Below are positions 1 through 6,280 of a stretch of 6,909 nucleotides of DNA, piece by piece. Every line of letters begins with the position of its first letter. The stretch's first letter is position 1. Made by a program: the position numbers and the translations under genes. This DNA is from Thermoanaerobaculia bacterium (GTDB lineage: Bacteria > Acidobacteriota > Thermoanaerobaculia > Gp7-AA8), in NCBI GenBank assembly GCA_023700825.1, contig JAMPYE010000227.1, forward strand, positions 1 through 6,909. Reading direction: 5' to 3'. The notes under the pieces were generated by a model. It was not told where the DNA came from. It saw only the letters and a list, made by a program, of their open reading frames with translations, and did not search any database.

Positions 1-2
1 TC

Positions 3-863
3 GAGGGCGACGACGACCTGTTCATCCAGCAATTCGAGTTTCCCGATCGCGTCGCGCACGTGATGTGGCGGCTGATGGACGAGAAGCACCCGGCGTACGA
101 CCCCGCGATCGCAGCCGAGTGGGGCGACGCCGTGCTTCGCTCGTACCAGCTGATGGACGCGATCGTGGGCGATGCGATGAAGGCCGCGGAGAAGAACAAC
201 GCGGCGCTCATCGTGATGTCCGACCACGGGTTCGCCACCTGGCGTCGCTCGATCAACTACAACACCTGGCTCGCGCAGAACGGATATCTCGCGGTCAAGA
301 GCGGCGTCGAGGCGAAGGAGCGGAACCTCGAGGTCCTGTTCGACCACGGCGAGTTCTGGGAAAACGTCGACTGGTCGAAAACGAAGGCGTACGCACTCGG
401 GCTCGGCAACATCTACATCAACCTCAAGGGACGCGAGTCGCAGGGTGTCGTGGACCCGTCCGAGGCGGACGCGATCAAACGCGAAATCAAGGCGGGACTC
501 GAGGCTCTCGTCGATCCGGAGACCGGAGAAAAGCCGGTCTCACGCGTCGTGACGCGCGAGGAGATCTACCGCGAGTTCGACCCCAACATGATCCCCGACC
601 TGTTCGCCGCGAACAACCCGGGCTACCGCGTTTCGTGGCAGACCTCGCTCGGCGGAATCCAGAAGAACCTGTTCGAGACGAACGCGAGGACGTGGAGTGG
701 CGATCACTGCTCGGTCGACCCGCGGCACGTTCGGGGCATCTTCTTCTACAACCGCAAGCTCGCGACGAGCCGGGAGCCTTACATCGCAGACATCTATCCA
801 ACCGTGCTCGACCATCTGGGCGTGAAGGCGCCTTACAGGCTCGACGGAGAGGTGTTGAAGTAG
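3..863 (+). CDS. Alkaline-phosphatase-superfamily hydrolase (type I phosphodiesterase / nucleotide pyrophosphatase-like), C-terminal part
   Basis: The frame is open from the left edge to TAG at 861-863, so the N-terminus, including the expected nucleophile and first metal ligands, lies outside the window. About 286 residues remain. Visible superfamily metal-site motifs are D-x-x-x-H in FPDRVAH (Asp at 45-47, His at 57-59, followed by the typical MWRLMD), Asp-His in SDHGF (222-227) and a late Asp-His in SGDHCSVDP (702-707). The segments YALGLGNIYINLKGRE, IPDLF, NPGYRVSW and the ending DIYPTVLDHLG..LDGEVL match the family that hydrolyses phosphodiester or phosphomonoester bonds with two metal ions, usually Zn. 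Substrate and location cannot be read from this fragment; many relatives are exported, but the signal-peptide region is missing. A GTG at 60 is in frame but falls inside the conserved metal motif, so it is not the start. The gene converges on the phosphatase gene to its right. Family assignment is confident; specific function is unknown. Confidence 0.88.
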   Translation, partial: EGDDDLFIQQFEFPDRVAHVMWRLMDEKHPAYDPAIAAEWGDAVLRSYQLMDAIVGDAMKAAEKNNAALIVMSDHGFATWRRSINYNTWLAQNGYLAVKSGVEAKERNLEVLFDHGEFWENVDWSKTKAYALGLGNIYINLKGRESQGVVDPSEADAIKREIKAGLEALVDPETGEKPVSRVVTREEIYREFDPNMIPDLFAANNPGYRVSWQTSLGGIQKNLFETNARTWSGDHCSVDPRHVRGIFFYNRKLATSREPYIADIYPTVLDHLGVKAPYRLDGEVLK

Positions 864-994
864 GCGATCGGCGAGAAGGGCGAGAGGCGATGAGTAGACC
901 ACGGGCCGAAACGCCAATCGCCCCGGCGGTCGATCCCGTCCCTGTTAGGGCATCGCAAAACGATCCGGCACGGGCATGGCGACATGGTCCGTAG

Positions 995-1023
995 CGACGG
1001 TCCCCGCCGGGCGAAGACCGTCG
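995..1023 (-). terminator. Perfect 8-bp inverted repeat between convergent genes; possible terminator
   Basis: CGACGGTC (995-1002) pairs perfectly with GACCGTCG (1016-1023) around a 13-base G/C-rich loop. On the minus strand the stem begins 3 bases after the stop codon of the PPM phosphatase (1029-1027), where a terminator for the gatB-phosphatase transcript is expected. No run of T follows on either strand, so it is not a canonical Rho-independent terminator. It could be a bidirectional stop, a 3'-end-stabilising hairpin or chance in GC-rich DNA. The rest of the 163-base gap (864-1026) shows nothing I can support. Confidence 0.4.
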
Positions 1024-1026
1024 GGC

Positions 1027-2232
1027 TCACGCCGTCTTTTCGTTCGTTGCCTTCACGATGACGATGGTGCGGTCGTCCTGCCCGATTCCGTGGGCCCAAT
1101 CGCTCGACGCGTTCAGCACGATGCGCGCGATTTCCTGGGACGTGCGCTCCCGGTGCTTCCTGACGAGCCGGACGAGGCGATCGATACCAAACTCGCGATC
1201 GTGCTTGTCGTGCGCCTCGATGATGCCGTCGGTGTAGAGGCAGAGCAGGTCCCCCGGCTCGAGGTACACGTAGCCTCGCTGGTAGGTGGCGTCGGGAGTC
1301 GGGCCGAGAATCATGCCGCCGTGGCGCAACATCTCGACGCGATTCTGCTTGAGCAGCAGGAAGGGCGGGTTGTGTCCGGCGTTGCTGTAGATGAACGTTC
1401 CGTTGAGCTCGAGCTCGCCGTAGAAGAGCGAAACGAACTTCGTCGTCAAGCGGGAGCGGTGGATGATCTGGTTGAGCTTCTGCAGGGTCCGCACGATCTT
1501 GAAGTCGCGGTCGACGCCCATCCGGAGTCCCATGTGAATGTCGCGAACCACGAGCGCCGCGGACAGCCCGTGTCCCGAGCCGTCGGCGATCGCAAGTCCG
1601 AGGATGGTGTTCGAGATGGGGATGAAATCGTAGAAGTCGCCGCTCACGGTCTCGGCAGGAATCGTTTTGCCGGAGATGTCATAGCCCGCGAAGACGGGCG
1701 CACGCTGGGGCAGGATCGAGTGCTGAATCCTCTGCGCCTCGGCGAGAATCGACTCGTACCTCTTCTCGCGCAACTTCTGGGTGATTGCGTTGCGGACGAG
1801 GCTCAGCGAAAACAGCACGTCGTCGCGGCGCGATTCGGGCGCGACGTTGAAGCTGACGATGTACTCGTCGTCATCTCCGACGGCGATGGCCGCGAAGCGG
1901 CGTGCGCCAAGCCTGCGCTCGAGGTCGGGATCGACGGCTGGGTCGTTCGGCTCCATTACGATGACGCCGTTTTCGATCGCTGCCGCGATCGGTGCGTAAT
2001 CGGCCGGCACCTGGATGCCCAGCTCGTTCTGCGACGAGGTGCCGACGCGTTGGATCAGCTCGTACTGGTCGTCTCGAAGGACGTAGAGCCTTCCACCGCT
2101 GAGCCCGAGCTGCTCGCGGAAGTTCTTGATGATCGTGCGCGCGACGTTCGAGATCGTGGAGGCAGCTTCCTCCGACGACTCGATCTCGCGCATCGTGATT
2201 TCGATCTGCCGAAGCAGCCCTTTGTAGTCCAT
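1027..2232 (-). CDS. SpoIIE/RsbU-type PPM serine phosphatase with N-terminal GAF-like domain
   Basis: This 401-residue protein has no transmembrane segment or signal peptide and should be cytosolic. Residues ~20-150 look like a divergent GAF-type sensor fold (alpha/beta pattern, no recognisable ligand motif). Residues ~151-170 form a charged helical linker ending in AQRIQHSILP, the linker motif typical of this family. Residues ~180-396 are the PPM (SpoIIE) catalytic domain: SGDFYD (Asp199), ADGSGHG (Asp217), YSNAGHNPP (~282-290), LYTDGIIEA (Asp335) and GQDDRT (Asp386, Asp387). These supply the expected acidic metal-binding residues, so the enzyme is probably active. The usual ADVSGHG reads ADGSGHG here. 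Relatives dephosphorylate anti-sigma-factor antagonists (SpoIIAA/RsbV type) in partner-switching pathways, but no antagonist or anti-sigma kinase gene is nearby. The ATG at 2232 is supported by AAAGGA four bases upstream. The gene lies 16 bases after gatB and is probably co-transcribed with it. The target is unknown. Confidence 0.92.
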   Translation of the reverse strand: MDYKGLLRQIEITMREIESSEEAASTISNVARTIIKNFREQLGLSGGRLYVLRDDQYELIQRVGTSSQNELGIQVPADYAPIAAAIENGVIVMEPNDPAVDPDLERRLGARRFAAIAVGDDDEYIVSFNVAPESRRDDVLFSLSLVRNAITQKLREKRYESILAEAQRIQHSILPQRAPVFAGYDISGKTIPAETVSGDFYDFIPISNTILGLAIADGSGHGLSAALVVRDIHMGLRMGVDRDFKIVRTLQKLNQIIHRSRLTTKFVSLFYGELELNGTFIYSNAGHNPPFLLLKQNRVEMLRHGGMILGPTPDATYQRGYVYLEPGDLLCLYTDGIIEAHDKHDREFGIDRLVRLVRKHRERTSQEIARIVLNASSDWAHGIGQDDRTIVIVKATNEKTA

Positions 2233-2236
2233 CGGG

Positions 2237-2242
2237 TCCTTT
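2237..2242 (-). promoter_or_regulatory. Ribosome binding site of the PPM phosphatase gene
   Basis: On the minus strand AAAGGA lies 4 bases ahead of the ATG at 2232. It falls within the 16-base gap after the gatB TGA (2251-2249). It fixes the phosphatase start and allows ribosomes finishing gatB to reinitiate nearby, consistent with one transcript. Confidence 0.7.
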
Positions 2243-2248
2243 TCTCTC

Positions 2249-3700
2249 TCAGCTGCCGTCGCGATCGAGAATCTCGCGCAACAGCCGGTTGGCGATCTCG
2301 GGATTGGCTCGCCCCCGACTCGCCTTCATCACCTGTCCAACGAAATGACCGAAGAGCCCGGTCTTGCCCGCTCGATACAGCGCGACTTGCGCGTCATTCG
2401 AGGCTACCACGCGCTCGACGATCTCACGAATCGCCTCCGGATCGCTGAGCTGCGAGAGCCCGCGACGCTCCACGATGGCGTGCGGCGCTTCTCCCGAGTC
2501 CGCCATCTCTTCGAAGGCGTCTTTCGCGGCCTTTCCGCTGATCTCGCCCGAGTCGATCATCCGGATCAGCTCTCCGAGCATCCCGGGCGTGACGAGAAAC
2601 GAAGAGAGCGGAGTCTTCTTCTGGTTGCAGAGACCGACGACCTCGTTGCGTACCCAGTTCGCCGCCGCGCGGGGAGACGCCGCTGCCGCAAGCGTTCGCT
2701 CGAAGTATTCGGCCAGTTCGCGGGTCGCGACGAGCGTTTCCGAATCCTCGAGCGAGAGCCCGTAGTCGCGCCTGTACCGTTCCGCGCGTGGGGCGGGCAT
2801 CTCCGGGAGTCGCGCCTTCACGCGATCCAGCGCCGCCGCGGACACGACGAGCGGTGGGAGATCGGGCTCGGGCAAATAGCGATAGTCGTGCGCTTCTTCC
2901 TTCGAGCGCATCGCGCGAGTCTCCCCCGTGGCGGGGTCGAAGAGGCGAGTCTCCTGCACGACCGTTCCTCCCGTCTCCAGCAGCGCGATCTGGCGCTCGA
3001 TCTCGAAGTCGACAGCCTTCGCGAGGAACCGGAAGGAGTTGAGGTTCTTGACCTCGCTGCGCGTGCCGAGCGGTTCGCCATCGCGCCTGACGGACACGTT
3101 CGCGTCGCAGCGCAGCGAGCCTTCCTCCATGTTGCCGTCGCACGCGTCGCAATACATCACGACCTGGCGCAGGCGCGTCAGGTATGCAAGCGCCTCCTCC
3201 GACGAGCGGAGGTCCGGATCGGAGACGATCTCGATGAGCGGCGTCCCCGCGCGGTTCAGATCGACGAGCGAGGTGTCCTGCGAGGCGCCGCCCGTCGCAT
3301 CGTGGATGAGCTTTCCCGCGTCCTCTTCGATGTGGATGCGGTGGATTCGAACGCGCCGTGCGCCCTCGCGTGTCGTGATGTCGAGATAACCTCCGGTCGC
3401 GAGCGGCCGGTCGAACTGCGAGATCTGGTAGCCCTTCGGCAAGTCCGGGTAGAAGTAATTCTTTCGTGCAAAGACCGACTCCTGGTGGACCGCGCAGCCC
3501 GTCGCGAGGGCGACGCCGGCAGCGAGCTCCACGGCGGCCTCGTTCAGAACGGGGAGCGCGCCGGGGTAGCCGAGGCAGACGGGACAGACTCGCGTATTCG
3601 CAGGGGCACCGAAGGCCGTCTCGCACGCGCAGAAGAGCTTCGTCCGCGTGAGCAGACGTGCGTGCACTTCGAGCCCGATGATCGCTTCCCAGCCAGGCAT
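2249..3700 (-). CDS. gatB: Aspartyl/glutamyl-tRNA(Asn/Gln) amidotransferase subunit B (GatB)
   Basis: This complete 483-residue GatB is normal in length for the family. In the GatCAB complex GatB binds misacylated Glu-tRNA(Gln) or Asp-tRNA(Asn), phosphorylates the side-chain carboxylate with ATP and accepts ammonia from GatA to form the amide. Hallmarks in order are IGLEVH (8-13), a cysteine quartet C24-x-C26 and C39-x-x-C42 of the kind that binds zinc in some GatB proteins, RKNYFYPDLPKGYQISQ (79-95), HIEEDAGK (123-130), DLNRAGTPLIEIVS (147-160), GNMEEGSLRCDANVS (189-203), RSEVKNLNSF (214-223) and DYRYLPEPDLPPL (272-284). The helical and tail region from ~295 ends in the family-typical GRANPEIANRLLREIL. 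The start at 3700 places IGLEVH at the usual distance from the N-terminus. No Shine-Dalgarno sequence precedes it; a -10 box lies 10 bases upstream instead. gatA and gatC are not in the window. The phosphatase gene follows directly. Confidence 0.97.
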   Translation of the reverse strand: MPGWEAIIGLEVHARLLTRTKLFCACETAFGAPANTRVCPVCLGYPGALPVLNEAAVELAAGVALATGCAVHQESVFARKNYFYPDLPKGYQISQFDRPLATGGYLDITTREGARRVRIHRIHIEEDAGKLIHDATGGASQDTSLVDLNRAGTPLIEIVSDPDLRSSEEALAYLTRLRQVVMYCDACDGNMEEGSLRCDANVSVRRDGEPLGTRSEVKNLNSFRFLAKAVDFEIERQIALLETGGTVVQETRLFDPATGETRAMRSKEEAHDYRYLPEPDLPPLVVSAAALDRVKARLPEMPAPRAERYRRDYGLSLEDSETLVATRELAEYFERTLAAAASPRAAANWVRNEVVGLCNQKKTPLSSFLVTPGMLGELIRMIDSGEISGKAAKDAFEEMADSGEAPHAIVERRGLSQLSDPEAIREIVERVVASNDAQVALYRAGKTGLFGHFVGQVMKASRGRANPEIANRLLREILDRDGS

Positions 3701-3709
3701 GGCGCGGGG

Positions 3710-3718
3710 ATTATAGCA
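3710..3718 (-). promoter_or_regulatory. Extended -10 promoter element for gatB
   Basis: Read on the minus strand this is TGCTATAAT, an exact TGn extension plus consensus TATAAT in GC-rich surroundings. The -10 box ends 10 bases before the A of the gatB ATG. Initiation 6-8 bases downstream would therefore leave a leader of only about 2-4 bases. At 17-base spacing the -35 position reads CGGGCG, which is not a match, but extended -10 promoters do not require one. The intervening CCCCGCGCC contains no Shine-Dalgarno sequence. The motif is seen directly; promoter activity is inferred. Confidence 0.65.
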
Positions 3719-3738
3719 ACCGCGCCGTGAAGCGCCCG

Positions 3739-3767
3739 TTCACATTGCCGGTGGCGCATGCGATGAT
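3739..3767 (+). promoter_or_regulatory. Candidate sigma70-type promoter for the diguanylate cyclase gene
   Basis: TTCACA (3739-3744, 5 of 6 to TTGACA) is followed after exactly 17 bases by GATGAT (3762-3767, 4 of 6 to TATAAT). Initiation near 3774 would give a leader of about 23 bases. An 8-bp palindrome, CGCATGCG (3755-3762), lies across the spacer and touches the -10 box, where it could act as an operator. The match is weak enough to be chance. The element is divergent from the gatB promoter, with the -35 box beginning about 20 bases from the gatB extended -10. Confidence 0.33.
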
Positions 3768-3796
3768 TCGGAGATCGAAGGGGGCCTCGCCGCACC

Positions 3797-6091
3797 ATGT
3801 CGAAGCTCGCGCTGTTCGAGTGGCTGGTCATTCTCGCCGCCGGTCTCGTGTCGGCGCTGGGCGTGCCTCCCTCCGCGTTGCTCGGCTGGCCCGTGGCCGT
3901 CATGCTCGCCGCGCTCGTCGTCGCGACCGTGATCTTCCAGCGGGGCGAGGGGCGCGCAGGCCGCTTCGAGGCTGCCGTGGCGCTTCCCGCGATCGTGCTC
4001 TTCAGCTCCAGTGACCCCTGGCTCGCGTGCTCCGTGGTATTTGCGGGGCTCGTGATCGGCGGGTTCTTGTCGCGGCATCGCGAGGGGGCGGGTGCCCGTG
4101 TGGTTCTGAGCCGCGCTGCGCAGGCAACGCTCGCCTACGGTTTCGGGGCATATCTGTTCCGTGAGTTCGCAGCGGGCCGGACGAGAGCTGCGTCGGTCAT
4201 GATCGGATCGATCATTCTCGCGATCGGATTCCTGACCGTCGTACTTGCTCTCGCCTCGATCCGGCGAGCGCTCCAGGGCGTCGACTATCGAACCGGCCTC
4301 GCGCGCGACCTGCTGCGCGACCTTCGCTCGATCGTTCTGCTCTCGCCGATCGTTGCGGCGGAGATTCTCGTGTGGCCGCACTACGGGGCCCCGGGGCTCG
4401 TCGTCGCCTTCCTTCCCGTCGCGTTCGTTGCCTTCGCGCTCCGGGGCAGGGCGGAAGCCGAGGACCAGGCGACGCAGCTCTCGCGACGCACGCGCGAGCT
4501 CTCGACGCTGTCGAAGGGATCGCTCGAGCTCTTCTCCGCCGAGGGCCACGAAGCGACCGCTGCGCGCCTGAGCCGGCTACTCGACAGCATCGTCGCGACG
4601 CGCGCCAGCGCGGTCGTGCTCTGGGCTCCGGAGCTCGAGGCGGGCGGCACCGTTTACCGTTTCGGCAACTGCCAGCCGTCGGACCAGGCGATTCTCAAGT
4701 GGCTCGAATCGGTCGGGTACGACCATTCCGCGCCGCGCAAGCCGGCGCTCACTGCACCCGGGGACGTCACGTTCCACCTCTCGAATTCTCCCGCGTGGCA
4801 GCTTCTTGGCGGGCTGCAGACGCCCGAAGTCATCTATGGCGTCGTGATCGTGGAGTCCGACTCGGCCGACCTGCGCTCGCCCGACACGATCGATCTGCTC
4901 AATCTCGTCCTGACGCAGTGCGGCCTGTCTTTGCAGGATCAGTTCCTCAAGAGCGAGATGCTGGAGAAGAACGTCCAACTGGAGAGGCAGGCGGAGACGA
5001 TGTCGAGCATCCTCAGCGTCTCCGGCAGCCTGCTCGGAACGGTGGATGCCGCCCGCATCGTCGGGACAGTGAGCTCCGCGATCGAGCGCGTTGCGGGTGT
5101 CGGCCACGTAGTCGTCGCCCGGTACGACGAAAAGTCGAACGAGTATGTTCACGTCGTGGACGGGGGCGGCGAGGAGGATGCCGTCCCGACACTGGGGCCT
5201 GATGCCGAGGGCCGCGATGGTCGCCTCCGCATTCCGGTATCCAGAATCGCGGAGCTTTCCGCGGAGGCGGCGAAGATCAGCAACAGCTACTTCTACTCCC
5301 TTACGGACCTGGGACGAAGGGAGGCGGCGCTTCTCTTCGGACGGCAGATCGCCGCGCAGCTGAACGACGAGACCGACGTCCTCGTCGTGCCGCTATCGGA
5401 CCAGAGCTCGCTAGTCGGCGTGCTGCTCATGACGATCGCCACCGAAGACCGGCGAGCTCCGCTCGATCGCGTCCAGACGATCGAGATCTTCGCGAACCAG
5501 GCGGTCACGGCGCTGCGTTCGGCGAAGCAGTACGAAGCAATCCGGCGGCTCACGATCATCGATGGGCTGACTCCCGCCTACAACCACCGCTACTTTCAGG
5601 AGACGCTCCAGCGTGAGATTCATCGGCAGGAGCGGCGTGAGGGCGCGCGGTTCTCTCTCGCGATGCTCGACATCGACAACTTCAAGCGGATCAACGACAC
5701 CCACGGCCACCAGGCGGGCGACCTGATTCTCAAGGGTCTCGTGCAGCTCCTGATGGAGAACGTGCGAGAGGTCGACACCGTAGCCCGCTACGGAGGCGAG
5801 GAGTTTGCGCTGATCCTTCCGGACCAGCCGCTCGAAGGCGCGCTGGAGGTCGCCGAACGAATCCGCGGGATGCTCGAACGTAAGAGCCTGGCTCGCGGCA
5901 TCGACGAGAGGGAAGTGCACGTGACGGTGAGCATCGGAATCGCCGTGTTCCCGGACGACGGCGCCACGGCGTCCTCGCTCGTCGCGCGCGCGGATGCCGC
6001 TCTCTACCAGGCGAAGCGAACCGGGAAGAACCGTGTCTGCGCCGCCTCGGCCAGTGCTCCGGCCATCGCCGGAAGCCAGCCTGCAGGCTGA
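3797..6091 (+). CDS. Membrane-bound diguanylate cyclase: multi-TM N-terminus, two GAF-like domains, GGEEF domain
   Basis: This 764-residue protein is predicted to make c-di-GMP from two GTP at the inner membrane. Residues ~7-216 contain roughly seven or eight hydrophobic segments (about 7-24, 28-47, 58-71, 73-92, 106-121, 133-155, 177-193, 197-216). I cannot assign this region to a named sensor family. A charged helix (~217-240) leads to a divergent GAF-like domain (~245-380), a coiled-coil-like linker (~380-405) and a clearer GAF domain (~405-575). The GGDEF domain (~580-748) has DIDNFKRINDTHGH (625-638; Asp625 is the expected metal ligand) and the active-site loop GGEEF (666-670). R657-E-V-D660, five residues before that loop, is an intact RxxD inhibitory I-site. 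The early motif reads LTPAYNHRYF instead of LTGLYNRR. All catalytic residues I can check are present, so the enzyme should be active and product-inhibited. The ATG at 3797 leads into the first hydrophobic helix; the purine-rich GAAGGGGG (3777-3784) is a rather distant ribosome binding site. The ligands are unknown. Confidence 0.93.
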   Translation: MSKLALFEWLVILAAGLVSALGVPPSALLGWPVAVMLAALVVATVIFQRGEGRAGRFEAAVALPAIVLFSSSDPWLACSVVFAGLVIGGFLSRHREGAGARVVLSRAAQATLAYGFGAYLFREFAAGRTRAASVMIGSIILAIGFLTVVLALASIRRALQGVDYRTGLARDLLRDLRSIVLLSPIVAAEILVWPHYGAPGLVVAFLPVAFVAFALRGRAEAEDQATQLSRRTRELSTLSKGSLELFSAEGHEATAARLSRLLDSIVATRASAVVLWAPELEAGGTVYRFGNCQPSDQAILKWLESVGYDHSAPRKPALTAPGDVTFHLSNSPAWQLLGGLQTPEVIYGVVIVESDSADLRSPDTIDLLNLVLTQCGLSLQDQFLKSEMLEKNVQLERQAETMSSILSVSGSLLGTVDAARIVGTVSSAIERVAGVGHVVVARYDEKSNEYVHVVDGGGEEDAVPTLGPDAEGRDGRLRIPVSRIAELSAEAAKISNSYFYSLTDLGRREAALLFGRQIAAQLNDETDVLVVPLSDQSSLVGVLLMTIATEDRRAPLDRVQTIEIFANQAVTALRSAKQYEAIRRLTIIDGLTPAYNHRYFQETLQREIHRQERREGARFSLAMLDIDNFKRINDTHGHQAGDLILKGLVQLLMENVREVDTVARYGGEEFALILPDQPLEGALEVAERIRGMLERKSLARGIDEREVHVTVSIGIAVFPDDGATASSLVARADAALYQAKRTGKNRVCAASASAPAIAGSQPAG

Positions 6092-6095
6092 GCGC

Positions 6096-6114
6096 GGACC
6101 CGATCCGGGTTCTT
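6096..6114 (+). terminator. Probable Rho-independent terminator of the diguanylate cyclase gene
   Basis: GGACCCG (6096-6102) pairs with CGGGTTC (6106-6112) as a 7-bp stem (one G-U) with an ATC loop. It starts 4 bases after the TGA at 6089-6091. The short T-rich tract TTCTTC (6110-6115) overlaps the 3' arm and stands in for the U-run. The placement is right, but the stem is short and the tract is interrupted, so it may be a weak terminator. Confidence 0.5.
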
Positions 6115-6145
6115 CGCCCCTGCGCCTGCACCGAGCTTGATCGTT

Positions 6146-6172
6146 CGCACGACGCGGCGAATCGGTCGTGCG
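6146..6172. repeat. Perfect 8-bp inverted repeat in the cyclase-trmB gap
   Basis: CGCACGAC (6146-6153) and GTCGTGCG (6165-6172) form a perfect 8-bp stem around an 11-base loop, 33 bases after the first hairpin. It could be a second, backup termination hairpin, an operator or a leader structure ahead of trmB. No clear T-run follows (CGTTACTT). It spans the in-frame GTG at 6168, which argues against that codon being the trmB start. Confidence 0.45.
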
Positions 6173-6276
6173 CGTTACTTCGCTCTCGTCCATCGGAATC
6201 GGCGACACGGGAATGAACTCGTCGTGGATCGCCTTCGCAGGGTTCACGCGGCGGGCGCCGGATGGCGGGCCGCTTC

Positions 6277-6280
6277 GAGG
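6277..6280 (+). promoter_or_regulatory. Ribosome binding site that sets the trmB start
   Basis: GAGG (6277-6280) lies 7 bases before the ATG at 6288, an optimal Shine-Dalgarno spacing. Upstream in-frame candidates, GTG at 6168 and ATG at 6213, lack a comparable site. Confidence 0.55.

Noticed and set aside
60..863. GTG at 60 as the start of the phosphodiesterase-like gene.
   Set aside because: The frame is open to the left edge and the D-x-x-x-H metal motif at 45-59 lies upstream of it, so the gene clearly begins outside the window.
890..994. A 34-residue plus-strand ORF beginning with ATG just after the phosphodiesterase gene.
   Set aside because: The purine-rich GAGAGG is only 2 bases from the ATG, the peptide is Pro/Arg/Ala-rich without features, and its end runs up to the convergent hairpin. 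Not supportable as a gene.
976..2448. A 490-codon plus-strand open frame covering the phosphatase gene and the end of gatB.
   Set aside because: It is antisense to two genes with unmistakable family motifs, its translation is low-complexity and rich in Arg, Asp and Val, and it has no recognisable domain. Long antisense frames are expected at this G+C content.
2345..3730. A 461-codon plus-strand open frame opposite gatB.
   Set aside because: It mirrors gatB codon bias and has no domain or credible ribosome binding site. The opposite strand encodes a full-length GatB.
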